NCBI GenBank assembly: GCA_963770375.1
Contig: CAVYPM010000010.1
Coordinates: forward strand, 205,716-269,715
Source: DASVBE01 sp963770375
GTDB taxonomy: Bacteria > Actinomycetota > Actinomycetes > Streptosporangiales > Streptosporangiaceae
Reading direction: 5' to 3'
Length of the DNA: 64,000 nt
Shown: positions 7,652 to 15,781 of the stretch, in pieces
Layout of the letters: each line of letters begins with the position of its first letter
How positions within the stretch are numbered: position 1 is the stretch's first letter
Made by a program: the position numbers and the translations under genes
The notes under the pieces: model-generated
What the model was told of the DNA's origin: nothing
The model's input: only the letters and a program-made list of their open reading frames with translations
Database searches by the model: none

Positions 7652-9013
7652 TCAGGCCATCCGGTCGAGTATCTCGCGCACCAGGTCCATGGAGGTGTGC
7701 GGATGCAGGAACGCGAGCCTGGCGGCCATCTGGCCCTCCCACATCGACGGGGGAGCGAACGCGACCTGGTCGCGCAGCAACTGGCCGGCCCAGGCGGTGT
7801 ACTGATCAGGAGCCCAGCCCTGGCGGCGGAACAGGACGACGCCCAGCTCAGGCTCCCGGATCAGCGTGAGGTAGTCACGCGCAGAGATCTCAGCGGCCGT
7901 CTCTTCGGCTAGCCGGATCGCTGCCTCGATAGCTTCGGAGTAGGCAGCGACACCGTGGACCGACAAGGAGAACCACAGCGGCAGTCCCCGGGCTCGCCTG
8001 GTCAGATGGTAGGCATAGTCGGCCGGGTTCCACTCCGCGGGTTTGTCATGGATGACGTCGAGGTAGGAGGCATCCTGCTTGTGCACCGACCGCGCTACAT
8101 CTGGCTCGCGGTAGATCAGGGCGGCACAGTCGAACGGGGCAAACAGCCACTTATGCGGATCGACAACCAGCGAGTCGGCGTGCTCAATCCCGTCGTACCT
8201 GTGCCGGACACTTGGCGCGAACAGCCCGGCCCCGCCGTAGGCCCCGTCCACGTGGAACCATGCGCCGAGCTCACGGGCCACCGCCGCGGCACCGGCCAGA
8301 TCGTCGATGATGCCAGCGTTGGTCGTGCCCGACGTGGCGACCACCGCAGCCACCGATGACGGATCACCGTCTTCCTCGATGGCCGCCCGCAGCGCGGCAC
8401 CCGTGACCCGATGATCGTCAGCATGGACGGTCAGCGCGTCCATCTCCAGGATCTTCAGCGTGCTGATGATCGATGAGTGAGCGTCCGTTCCGACGGCAAC
8501 CCGCCAGCGGCGGCCAGCGGCGGAAGTACCCGCCTTGCGCTTGGCCACCTCGCGGGCGACGGCCAGCGCCGATAGGTTACCGGCGGAGCCGCCGGAGACG
8601 AAGCACCCACCAGCGGACCCAGGCATCCCGGCACGGTCGGCGATCAGCCGCAGCACCTTGTTCTCAGCATGGATGACCCCAGCGGCCTCCAGCCAGGAGG
8701 TGCCCTGGATCGACGCGCACGAGATCAGCATGTCAAACAGCAGCGATGCCTTCGTCGGCGCGGCGGGAATGAAGCCCAGGAAACGAGGGCTGTCCGCCGA
8801 GATCACCGCGGGCGCCATCACCGAGGCATAGACACCCAGAACCTGATCGGAGTTATGCGCCTCCTCGCCCGGCAGCCCCGCCATCGCGGCGTCAAGTTCC
8901 GCCGGATCCTGCGAGCCCTGGTCGAGCGGAACAGGGTCCAGCCGCAGCCGGTTCTCCGCATAGGCCAGAACAGACCGGATCATCTGCTCGGTTACCGCGT
9001 CCACGCTGTGCAT
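7652..9013 (-). CDS. PLP-dependent group II amino acid decarboxylase
   Basis: A 453-residue pyridoxal-phosphate decarboxylase of the aromatic-L-amino-acid / tyrosine / glutamate decarboxylase family (PF00282). The cofactor lysine lies in VDPHKWLFAPFD (about residue 290). Upstream are the glycine-rich FVSGGSAGNLSAL and ATSGTTNAG phosphate-binding stretches and the FHVDGAYGG aspartate. Start chosen at the ATG at 9013; an upstream in-frame ATG adds 21 residues without family similarity. The substrate (Tyr, Trp, DOPA or diaminobutyrate) is not determined. It lies 190 bases upstream of the enolase-superfamily gene on the same strand. Confidence 0.88.
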   Translation of the reverse strand: MHSVDAVTEQMIRSVLAYAENRLRLDPVPLDQGSQDPAELDAAMAGLPGEEAHNSDQVLGVYASVMAPAVISADSPRFLGFIPAAPTKASLLFDMLISCASIQGTSWLEAAGVIHAENKVLRLIADRAGMPGSAGGCFVSGGSAGNLSALAVAREVAKRKAGTSAAGRRWRVAVGTDAHSSIISTLKILEMDALTVHADDHRVTGAALRAAIEEDGDPSSVAAVVATSGTTNAGIIDDLAGAAAVARELGAWFHVDGAYGGAGLFAPSVRHRYDGIEHADSLVVDPHKWLFAPFDCAALIYREPDVARSVHKQDASYLDVIHDKPAEWNPADYAYHLTRRARGLPLWFSLSVHGVAAYSEAIEAAIRLAEETAAEISARDYLTLIREPELGVVLFRRQGWAPDQYTAWAGQLLRDQVAFAPPSMWEGQMAARLAFLHPHTSMDLVREILDRMA

Positions 9014-9378
9014 GGGCGAAACGTAGAGCGCGAGCCAGCGAGCACGCAAGGACCAGCACGCGAACGCCCGGCGCAACCAGCAACCTGCCGGGCGTCAGCG
9101 ACCGCCCTAGCCTGCGCCACGGCCAAACCACTCAGGCGCAGCGCCGCAATTGCGGTGTCATACCAGGAGTCACTGCAAACGCTTGTCGCGATCTGAGACA
9201 GGGGCGGCTCGATACTGTGCCAGGATCGAGGCACGTAGCGGTGGGCTGGAAGCCGGGACGGGGAATTCGGATGCCACGCACCTTCCAATAAATTGGATGC
9301 CGCGGTAACTCTATTCCGTTATTGAAGTAAATTCATCACCGTCGCTGAGCAAGACCCTAGGAAGTCATTGGGATCTGG
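9014..9378. other. Intergenic region with local AT-rich patch
   Basis: This 365-base stretch separates the decarboxylase from a divergently oriented unknown locus. No coding frame or RNA gene is convincing. Bases about 9285-9345 are markedly richer in A/T than the surroundings (for example CCAATAAATTGGA and TTATTGAAGTAAATTC), so the promoters for one or both flanking genes are probably here. CCAATAAATTGG is an imperfect palindrome; no function assigned. Confidence 0.4.
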
Positions 9379-10323
9379 ATGGCAGTTGGATACCGGTCGA
9401 TTTTCTCGCTGCGTCCCGGCCAGGACGCGGTGCAGCTCGCGGCAGAGCACCTCCGTTCGTGGCTGGCGCTCAAGGGATATGACTTCGCGTCAATCGCCCC
9501 TGGAGTTCACGAAGTAGCCGAGCACGCGCAGCTCGTCGTGACCGAGCTTTATCCGCACGCCGGGTCGCGGTCGCTGCGATACCGGCTCACGGAGCCATCA
9601 GCCATGGGTGGATGGATGACGACCGTGACGGTCCACGGTGACGGGGCGGAGGATAACTGGGTCTGGGTCGATGTCAGCGTGCCGCCGTCAGCGCCAAGGC
9701 CGACGGTGGCACATGAAAGCCCTGTCAAGGAGGTCGAAGCCGAGGGCGCCTGGTGGATCGGGGTCCCGCACATGGTCAGGGAGGTGCTGTCGGCGGCCGA
9801 CGCATGCGACGGTCAGATGACTCTGGCCACCCAGCCGACTCTCGTCACCGCGGGTGACGTCGACGGCCTGATCTCGGTGATCTGCGATCCCGAGCGCCGC
9901 GGTACAGCCCTCGTTGCCGCCCCTATGCCGGACGTTCCCGCGCCCCGGCTGATCGGCCATGTCGAGCGGCTGACCCGCGAGTGCGTCGGGCTGGCCGGGA
10001 TCTACGTGCTGGACCGTGAGGCGGCCGGAAAGCTTGAGGAATCATTCGCACCCTCGCACTCGGTGCCGCCGGGAGCGATTCGCACGTTCCTGCCGGAGGC
10101 CGATCCAGCCAGCGCCGTCGATGCCCGGCGGCACCGCGTGCTGCTCGCCCGGACGATCGCTGAGAAGGCTCCCGGCAAGCTCGCGCATTTGCTCGGGCGA
10201 GCGCACCGGTACCGCGCGCTGAGTCTTCCGCTGCCTTCGCATGTCACCCAAGTCGATCGCCTGCTGTGCAGGGAAGAGCCGGCCGCCATCCTGCGGGCCA
10301 TCCCGGAAACAGCCGCCAGATGA
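9379..10323 (+). CDS. Hypothetical protein, N-terminal part of a split unknown locus
   Basis: A 314-residue protein not assigned to a named family. It begins VGYRSIFSLRPGQDAVQLA and is a soluble mixed alpha/beta sequence without signal peptide or membrane helix. The end (RAHRYRALSLPLPSHVTQVDRLL) has the pattern seen in the middle of longer actinobacterial hypothetical proteins that continue with a coiled coil. The next frame supplies exactly such a continuation, so the two may be one protein of about 620 residues broken by a single base near 10320. Alternatively they are two coupled genes. Function unknown. Confidence 0.6.
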   Translation: MAVGYRSIFSLRPGQDAVQLAAEHLRSWLALKGYDFASIAPGVHEVAEHAQLVVTELYPHAGSRSLRYRLTEPSAMGGWMTTVTVHGDGAEDNWVWVDVSVPPSAPRPTVAHESPVKEVEAEGAWWIGVPHMVREVLSAADACDGQMTLATQPTLVTAGDVDGLISVICDPERRGTALVAAPMPDVPAPRLIGHVERLTRECVGLAGIYVLDREAAGKLEESFAPSHSVPPGAIRTFLPEADPASAVDARRHRVLLARTIAEKAPGKLAHLLGRAHRYRALSLPLPSHVTQVDRLLCREEPAAILRAIPETAAR

Positions 10324-11239
10324 TGGGCCGGGCGGTCCGGTTCCCGCGGGGCAGGTAGCGACGACGGCGGTCCGCGAGGTCGCGTTTACCGGCGAGCTGC
10401 TCACCAGCCTGGTGGGTGAGTTCCAGTCTCGCGCCGCCAGCGCCGACACAGCCGACGGCCCTGACGACATGAGCGCCCAGTACCGGGAACTGCTGGCTGA
10501 AGGCCGGGGAGTGCTACGCGGTCACCGGGAGATATCGCGGCGCTTCGCAGCCCTCCAGGACATGCTCGAGGAGGCAGAAGATGATCGCGATCATGTCCGT
10601 GCCCGGCTGGAGGATGAGCAGCTGGACCACGCCCAGACGCAGGCGGAGCTGCTGAACGCGAAGCTGGAGCTCGACCGGCTTCGCGGCGTTCTCGCCCGAT
10701 CTGGCCGCGTTGATAAGACCCGGGCCGCGATGGCAGTAGCGCAGTCGCCCGGATCATTCGCCGAGCTACTTGAGCGGCTCGATGATCACGTGCTTTCCCG
10801 CGTCGTATTCACGGGAGACCCGAAGTACGCGCTCGAACTGGACGACTTTGACCCGCTTGGCACCTGGGCTGCCAGAACCTGGGACATGCTGCGAGTCCTC
10901 GACGGGTACGCGGCCGCGCGGCATCGCGGTGACTTCAGCAAAGGCGTACACGCCTACCTGGTACATACTCCGCCCGGGCAGCCCGGCTATGCGCCGGGCG
11001 CGCATTCCACGCAGGAATCCGACTCCACCGAACGCTCGCCCAGGCTCCGGAAGCTTCGGGTCCTCCCCGTCCCGCGGGACGTACGGCCGGACGGCGCCAT
11101 TTTCATGGGCGCGCATTTCAGGATAGCCCGGAAGGGCGTGGTCTCCCCGCGGATGTACTACTACGACGACGCCGGTCATACGGAGAGGATCTACGTGGGC
11201 TACATAGGCAAGCACCTCCCGAACGCGCATACGAATTAG
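10241..11239 (+). CDS. Hypothetical coiled-coil protein, C-terminal part of the split locus
   Basis: The frame overlaps the previous one by 83 bases, but convincing sequence starts around VREVAFTGELL (about 10375). Residues 95-155 form a charged coiled coil (LQDMLEEAEDDRDHVRARLE). The C-terminal domain carries a conserved-looking MGAHFRIARKG and a tyrosine-rich end, MYYYDDAG...IYVGYIGKHLPN. This ending faintly recalls small RelE/HigB-like basic domains, but I could not establish homology. The only ATG starts are at 10241, inside the previous gene, and at 10469, inside the conserved part. That supports a frameshifted single gene over an independent one. Confidence 0.55.
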   Translation: MSPKSIACCAGKSRPPSCGPSRKQPPDDGPGGPVPAGQVATTAVREVAFTGELLTSLVGEFQSRAASADTADGPDDMSAQYRELLAEGRGVLRGHREISRRFAALQDMLEEAEDDRDHVRARLEDEQLDHAQTQAELLNAKLELDRLRGVLARSGRVDKTRAAMAVAQSPGSFAELLERLDDHVLSRVVFTGDPKYALELDDFDPLGTWAARTWDMLRVLDGYAAARHRGDFSKGVHAYLVHTPPGQPGYAPGAHSTQESDSTERSPRLRKLRVLPVPRDVRPDGAIFMGAHFRIARKGVVSPRMYYYDDAGHTERIYVGYIGKHLPNAHTN

Positions 11240-11447
11240 AAATCCGCGGCACACGGTCAGGCTTGCGCAGCTGAGACGATGCGTTCAGCCACGGCCGGCT
11301 GCGCTCGTCCGTCGCTGCTCCGGGATCGGCCGGTCATGACCGCACAGTGCACTCAGTAGTTCAGTCGGCTGACTTAAGCCGGGCCGCCCGGCCCGGCATA
11401 CGGTCGTATCTGTCGTTCAGTGCGGGGCGAGCGGAGGAGGCATCCCG

Positions 11448-12227
11448 ATGGACCTGGGCCTGGCCGGGAAGATGGCGGTCGTGACCGGCGGAAGCAAGGG
11501 GATCGGCCTGGCCGTCGTGCGCGGCCTGGCGGCCAGCGGAGCCCACGTGGTCACCGGGGCACGCACGTCCTCGGCTGAGCTCAGGGACCTGACCGGGGAC
11601 GGATCGGTGCAGGCCATCGAGGTCGACCTCGCGGACCCGGCTGGCCCGGGCCGGCTGGCTGCCGTGGCTGGTGACCGGGTCGACATCCTGGTCAATAACG
11701 TCGGCGGCGCCCCGGCGCGGACGGGCGGGTTCCTCGCCATTACCGACGAGGCCTGGCTGGCCACGCTGAACCTGAACCTGCTGGCCGCCGTGCGCACGAC
11801 CCGTGCCGTTGTGCCCGCGATGCTCGCGGCCGGCCACGGCGCGATCATCACGATCTGCTCGGTGAACGCCCGGCTCCCCGACCCCGCCGTCCTGGACTAC
11901 AGCGTGGCCAAGGCCGGCCTGGCCAGCTTCAGCAAGGCCCTGTCCAAGGAACTCGGGCCGCACGGCATCCGTGTCAACACCGTCAGCCCCGGTCCCGTGG
12001 CCACCGATCTCTGGCTCGGCGCGGGCGGAGTCGCGCAGACCGTCAGCCACGCCACCGGCGCCTCCGCCGAGGACGTCGAGCGCGGGGCCGCCAGCCAGAT
12101 GGTCACCGGCCGCTTCACCCGGCCCGCCGAGGTCGCCGACGTGGTCCTGTTCCTGGCCAGCGACCGGGCCGGCAACGTGACCGGCGCCGACTACGTCATC
12201 GACGGCGGCCTGCTCACCACCCTGTAA
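11448..12227 (+). CDS. SDR family oxidoreductase (FabG-like)
   Basis: A 259-residue classical SDR. TGGSKGIG (cofactor) is at residues 14-21, NNVGG near 84, Ser in ICSVNAR near 134, and the catalytic YSVAK near 149. The C-terminal end AGNVTGADYVIDGG is typical of FabG-like members. The ATG at 11448 follows GCGGAGGAGG, a good ribosome site. It probably reduces a 3-oxo or hydroxy compound with NAD(P)H, but the substrate is unknown. It stands alone on the + strand, with about 270 bases before the next gene. Confidence 0.88.
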   Translation: MDLGLAGKMAVVTGGSKGIGLAVVRGLAASGAHVVTGARTSSAELRDLTGDGSVQAIEVDLADPAGPGRLAAVAGDRVDILVNNVGGAPARTGGFLAITDEAWLATLNLNLLAAVRTTRAVVPAMLAAGHGAIITICSVNARLPDPAVLDYSVAKAGLASFSKALSKELGPHGIRVNTVSPGPVATDLWLGAGGVAQTVSHATGASAEDVERGAASQMVTGRFTRPAEVADVVLFLASDRAGNVTGADYVIDGGLLTTL

Positions 12228-12496
12228 CCCGTTCCGGCCGCCTGGCTGCTGAGCTCCGCGTACCGCCGGAGCGAGTGATGCCCGATCCCAGTCGGGTCTG
12301 GTGACTTACCGGGACCTCAGCGATGCCGCCCAGAGCCAAAGGCTGCCGCACACCCGCGGATGCCGGTGGCGCCAACTCCCGCTGTGGCTCCCCTGACCTC
12401 AGCCAGTGACCTCACGTCGCACCGGTGCTGGCCGTCTTCTGGCTGAGTGCTTCGGATCGAGGCGCCATCACATCCGTTGACAGGAAAGGACGATCA

Positions 12497-12943
12497 ATGT
12501 CGATCGAGCAGAACAAGGCCGTTGTCGGACGGTGGTTCACCGAGTTCTGGGGCCCGGACTTCAACCCGGCCGTCATCGACGAACTCGCCGCGCCCGACAT
12601 CCACTTCGAGTACTCGCTGCACGCACCGTGCCACGGTCGTGACGAGGTCCGCGCGTTCGCCACAAAGTTCAGGGCTGCGTTCCCCGACCTGGCCTTCGGC
12701 GGCACCGCCGACCTGATCGCCGAAGGCGACTACGTCGTCGGGCAGTGGATCGGTGGCGGCACCCAGACCGGTGACGCGTTCGACGACATGCCGATCGGCG
12801 AGCTACCCGCCGGCAGCGGCAAGTCGATGCGGTTCACCGGCACCACCGTCCTCAAGGTCGTTGACGGCCTGATCACCGAAGAGATCGGCCTCGACGACGG
12901 CGTGACGGTGCTCCAGCAGCTGGGCCTGATCAAGCCGGCCTGA
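12497..12943 (+). CDS. Ester cyclase / SnoaL-like protein
   Basis: A 148-residue single-domain alpha+beta-barrel protein of the SnoaL-like polyketide cyclase / ester cyclase group. It has an N-terminal helix (KAVVGRWFTEFW), the segment IHFEYSLHAPCHGRDEVRAF, and a strand-rich C-terminus with the usual TGTTVLKVVDGLITEE. The ATG at 12497 is preceded by AGGAAAGGA. Members act on diverse small molecules, and many are merely annotated as nuclear-transport-factor-2-like. No biosynthetic cluster surrounds it. A strong hairpin terminator follows about 50 bases after the stop. Confidence 0.8.
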   Translation: MSIEQNKAVVGRWFTEFWGPDFNPAVIDELAAPDIHFEYSLHAPCHGRDEVRAFATKFRAAFPDLAFGGTADLIAEGDYVVGQWIGGGTQTGDAFDDMPIGELPAGSGKSMRFTGTTVLKVVDGLITEEIGLDDGVTVLQQLGLIKPA

Positions 12944-12995
12944 GGACTCACCCCCGCCCCGCGCCAGTCCTGCCGACGGGAATCGCACTGTCGTC

Positions 12996-13038
12996 AGTGG
13001 GCCGCGGCGAAGCTCAGCCAGCTTCGCCGCGGCCCACT
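12996..13038 (+). terminator. Perfect 19-bp stem-loop terminator
   Basis: AGTGGGCCGCGGCGAAGCT (12996-13014) is exactly complementary to 13020-13038, with a 5-base loop CAGCC. No T-run follows, as is common for actinobacterial hairpin terminators. It lies 52 bases after the ester cyclase stop. Confidence 0.75.
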
Positions 13039-13529
13039 CCGTCATGCGCCTGCAAGCCCGGCAGCGACCGCCCCATCGGCGGCCAGCCGGCCATCCAGTA
13101 TTGGCTAAGCCGATCTAGTGACCCACCGGGGGTTCCCCTGACGCAGCGCAAAGGTCGGTAATGCGAGTCAGTAATGAGGAGCCCTCAGGGCCTTCTCACT
13201 CCAGCGCGGCAGACTCGTCTGGGGCTAGCTCACGTTCGAGATCGTCCACGAACTCAAGACGAAGGTCGAGGAGCCGGCGCAGGAAGCCATGGACGAGCAG
13301 CAGGTACTTGGTCCGGGAAGGAAGCGCCGCCTCTTAGCCGCCAGCAAAGAGGTCGCTGGCCTCAAGAGTGCAGGACAGCGGTGATGGTAGGAAATGAACC
13401 GAAGCGCCGCCTGAGGATCGAGTACACCGACCCTGTGGTTCGTAGTGCGCAGCACCAGAATGACACCGTCGCTGCGCGGATGGACCTGCCTGAAGCCGAC
13501 ATCGCAGACGGCGCTGGCAGAATGCTGGC
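13039..13529. other. Intergenic region without recognisable gene
   Basis: About 490 bases between the terminator and the VOC gene. An open frame covering 13174-13533 (+) and a short frame ending near 13380 (LTFEIVHELKTKVEEPAQ...) exist, but neither resembles a known family and their composition is irregular. They could be remains of a decayed gene. The VOC promoter should be in the last 150 bases; no clear -35/-10 pair was seen. Confidence 0.35.
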
Positions 13530-13949
13530 GTGATCAAGGGAATCCACCACCTGGGCTTCACCGTCCGGGACGCCGAGGCGAGCGCGGCGTGGTACGTGGA
13601 GGTTCTCGACTTCCGCCGGGTGGGAGAGCACCAGGCCCCCGACGGCGCGTTCCGGAAGGTATTCCTCCGCCACGACAACCTCCCGGCCCGCATCGGCCTG
13701 ACCGAGCACCGCGCCGGCAGCAAGGACGTGTTCGACGAGACGCGGATCGGCCTGGACCACCTGTCGTTCGGCGTCACCGACCGCGACGAACTCGACGCGT
13801 GGGTGACGCGGCTGGAAGCCGCCCGTGCCGAGTACTCGCGTATCACGACGGCGAACTCCATCCCGGGCGCCGCCGTCGTGGTCTTCCGCGACCCCAACAA
13901 CATCCAGCTCGAGATCTTCTTCGACCCGGCCTGGGCCGAACCCGCCTAA
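13530..13949 (+). CDS. VOC family protein (glyoxalase/bleomycin-resistance fold)
   Basis: A 139-residue vicinal-oxygen-chelate protein made of two beta-alpha-beta-beta-beta modules. Probable metal ligands are His in GIHHLGFTV (module 1), His in GLDHLSFGV (module 2) and Glu in NIQLEIFF near the end. VOC proteins include glyoxalases, dioxygenases, epimerases and drug-binding proteins; this one cannot be narrowed. It starts with GTG at 13530, which reads directly into the conserved strand. Monocistronic, convergent with the DUF1579-like gene. Confidence 0.85.
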   Translation: MIKGIHHLGFTVRDAEASAAWYVEVLDFRRVGEHQAPDGAFRKVFLRHDNLPARIGLTEHRAGSKDVFDETRIGLDHLSFGVTDRDELDAWVTRLEAARAEYSRITTANSIPGAAVVVFRDPNNIQLEIFFDPAWAEPA

Positions 13950-14028
13950 GCCAGCGGTTTGCGCTCCTCCAGCCCGAACCCGTGCCAGGGACGGACGGCA
14001 TGCGCTATGCGGCAGGTCCGGCTCCGGT

Positions 14029-14502
14029 TCAGCCGGTCCGGGTGAAGTCGGCGGTCCAGTTGGTTTCCCAGGTCTGGCCGTTGTCGAGCGAGAACGCCTG
14101 CTCCCACCGGGCCGTCGTCGCTGTGATGTCTGACCACTTGTAACGCACCGTGATGTCGCGGCCCTCGTACTGCTCCTTGTCGTAGAACATGCCCACCCCG
14201 TCGCTGAACCGACCGGTCACCGGCGGCAGGGCCAGCTCGCCGTTCCGGCTGTTCACCCAGTAGATGGACCACTCCCCGGTCGCAGGATTAAGCAGCCGGA
14301 CCGACAGGCCGGAAAAGCTCCAGTCCGGGAAATGAACTTCGTCGACGTTCGCCGCGCCGCCGAACACTTGCCAGCATCGCGTTGTGGCCGAGGATTCCTC
14401 CCATTCATCACAATCGGCGAGCGGTTTCTTGAGCTTCCGCTGGATGCTGTTCCAAGATCCGACGAGGAAATCGAAGTCGCCGACTCCGTTTCGGTCACTC
14501 AC
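14029..14502 (-). CDS. DUF1579-like / lipocalin-like hypothetical protein
   Basis: A 157-residue soluble protein beginning DFDFLVGSWNSIQRKL, followed by a string of beta-strands with aromatic residues (WSIYWVNSRNG, YKWSDITATTARWEQAFS). The 'FDFLVGxW' start and the DNGQTWETNW ending are typical of DUF1579 and related lipocalin-fold proteins of unknown ligand. GTG start at 14502 overlaps the stop of the small upstream frame as GTGA. It lies divergent from a WYL regulator, which probably controls it through the palindrome at 14735-14751. Confidence 0.75.
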   Translation of the reverse strand: MSDRNGVGDFDFLVGSWNSIQRKLKKPLADCDEWEESSATTRCWQVFGGAANVDEVHFPDWSFSGLSVRLLNPATGEWSIYWVNSRNGELALPPVTGRFSDGVGMFYDKEQYEGRDITVRYKWSDITATTARWEQAFSLDNGQTWETNWTADFTRTG

Positions 14503-14711
14503 CGTGCACCTCCGGTCCTGCCCTCGGGCAGGGTGTCGTTGATGTATCCGGTCAGGTCAGGCAGGTCTGGCCCGAGAATGTGCCGCACCAGGACGATCGC
14601 TCGTGGCCGAACGGCGCCAGCTCCCAGATGCAGCCGGTCCACCTGCGGTCGAACACACCCGCTGATCTCGATCGGACCCGGCGCGCGGAGGAATTTCCCG
14701 GTTATCGACAT
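14499..14711 (-). CDS. Small hypothetical protein upstream of the DUF1579-like gene
   Basis: A 70-residue frame starting ATG at 14711 and ending in a GTGA overlap with the next gene, an arrangement that suggests a real coupled first cistron. The sequence (MSITGKFLRAPGPIEISGCV...) matches no family I recognise, and the ribosome site is poor (GGGA directly against the start). It may instead be leader sequence of the DUF1579-like transcript, or a worn fragment. Confidence 0.35.
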   Translation of the reverse strand: MSITGKFLRAPGPIEISGCVRPQVDRLHLGAGAVRPRAIVLVRHILGPDLPDLTGYINDTLPEGRTGGAR

Positions 14712-14734
14712 GTCCCGACGTTAATCACGTCTCC

Positions 14735-14751
14735 CTGACATCTAGTGTCAG
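14735..14751. promoter_or_regulatory. Palindromic operator CTGACA-N5-TGTCAG
   Basis: A perfect inverted repeat (6-bp arms, spacer TCTAG) lies four bases before the ATG of the WYL regulator and 24 bases before the divergent small gene. Placement and symmetry suggest autoregulation and control of the divergent operon by the YafY-type regulator (inference). Its overlap with the regulator's ribosome-site region would allow repression. Confidence 0.6.
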
Positions 14752-14755
14752 TGAT

Positions 14756-15745
14756 ATGCGCGCGAGCCGGCTTGTCTCGATCATCTTGCTGCTGCAGGCC
14801 CGCGGCCAGATGACCGCCGGGCAGCTCGCCGCCGAGCTTGAGGTGTCGGTCCGTACCATCTACCGGGACGTCGGCTCACTCCAGGCGGCCGGCATACCGC
14901 TCTATGGCGACGCCGGGCCTGCAGGCGGCTACCAGCTAGTGGCCGGCTACCGGACCCGGCTGACCGGCATGACAGCAGCCGAGGCGGAAGCACTCGCGCT
15001 AGCCGGAATACCAGGGCCGGCCGCCGATCTTGGCCTTGGCGGTGTGCTTGCCGCGGCCCAGCTCAAGCTTGATGCCGCGCTGCCCGCCGAGATGCGCGCC
15101 AGGGCGGCGCTTGTCCGCGAGCGGTTCCACCTGGACGCGCCCGGCTGGTACTACGACGGTGACTCGGTGCCGCATCTGAGCACAGTCGCTGACACCGTCT
15201 GGAAGCAGCGGCGGATCGAGGTCCAGTACCGGCGGTGGCGGGCACCTACCGACGTGACCAGGAGCCTGGATCCGCACGGGATCGTGCTGAAGGCCGGAAA
15301 GTGGTATCTCGTCGCCCGGGATCATCGCGGCATGCGAACCTACCGGGTCAATCAGATCCTGCGCCTGACCGTGCTAGCCGAGCACTTCGAGCGGGCCGAA
15401 GACTTCGATCTCGCCGAGTACTGGGCAGCCGGGATCACTAATTTCCGTGCTGGGCTGCACCAGGGACAGGCCACGATCCGGATCTCCCCCGCTGGGCGGG
15501 ATCGCGCCGCGGTGCTCTACAACACCGAAACCATCCGCGCGCTCCGCGCCACGGCGAGTCCGCCGGACCAGGACGGCTGGGTCAGGGCCGTAGTACCGAT
15601 CGAGTCAACCGAGAACGCTCAGTCCGAGTTCCTGCGGCTCGGCGCGGACGTCGAGATCATCGAGCCCGCCGAACTGCGGGCCCGGATATCGGCCGTCGCC
15701 CGCAGCCTGGCCGCGATCTACACAGCACACCAGCCGCGCCTTTAG
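14756..15745 (+). CDS. YafY/WYL-domain transcriptional regulator
   Basis: A 329-residue regulator. Residues 1-60 form a DeoR-like winged helix (TAGQLAAELEVSVRTIYRDVGSLQAAGIP), followed by a linker with GPAGGYQL and a central WYL domain with LKAGKWYLVARDHRG near residue 185. The C-terminal WCX-like extension ends IEPAELRARISAVA. Such proteins bind DNA as dimers, and their WYL domain senses a ligand, often a nucleotide or nucleic-acid product. It is divergent from the DUF1579-like pair, with an operator-like palindrome in between. ATG at 14756 begins directly with the helix-turn-helix. Confidence 0.9.
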   Translation: MRASRLVSIILLLQARGQMTAGQLAAELEVSVRTIYRDVGSLQAAGIPLYGDAGPAGGYQLVAGYRTRLTGMTAAEAEALALAGIPGPAADLGLGGVLAAAQLKLDAALPAEMRARAALVRERFHLDAPGWYYDGDSVPHLSTVADTVWKQRRIEVQYRRWRAPTDVTRSLDPHGIVLKAGKWYLVARDHRGMRTYRVNQILRLTVLAEHFERAEDFDLAEYWAAGITNFRAGLHQGQATIRISPAGRDRAAVLYNTETIRALRATASPPDQDGWVRAVVPIESTENAQSEFLRLGADVEIIEPAELRARISAVARSLAAIYTAHQPRL

Positions 15746-15781
15746 TAGTGCAATCCGCGTGCGACATCAGCTTTAACAGGG

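Noticed and set aside
5231..9013. The SDR, enolase-like and decarboxylase genes as one biosynthetic cluster
   Set aside because: Gaps of 100-190 bases, no shared substrate logic and no core synthase; co-orientation alone is not enough.
13174..13533. 119-codon frame before the VOC gene
   Set aside because: No similarity to any family known to me, and codon third positions are not as GC-biased as in neighbouring genes; treated as noncoding or decayed.
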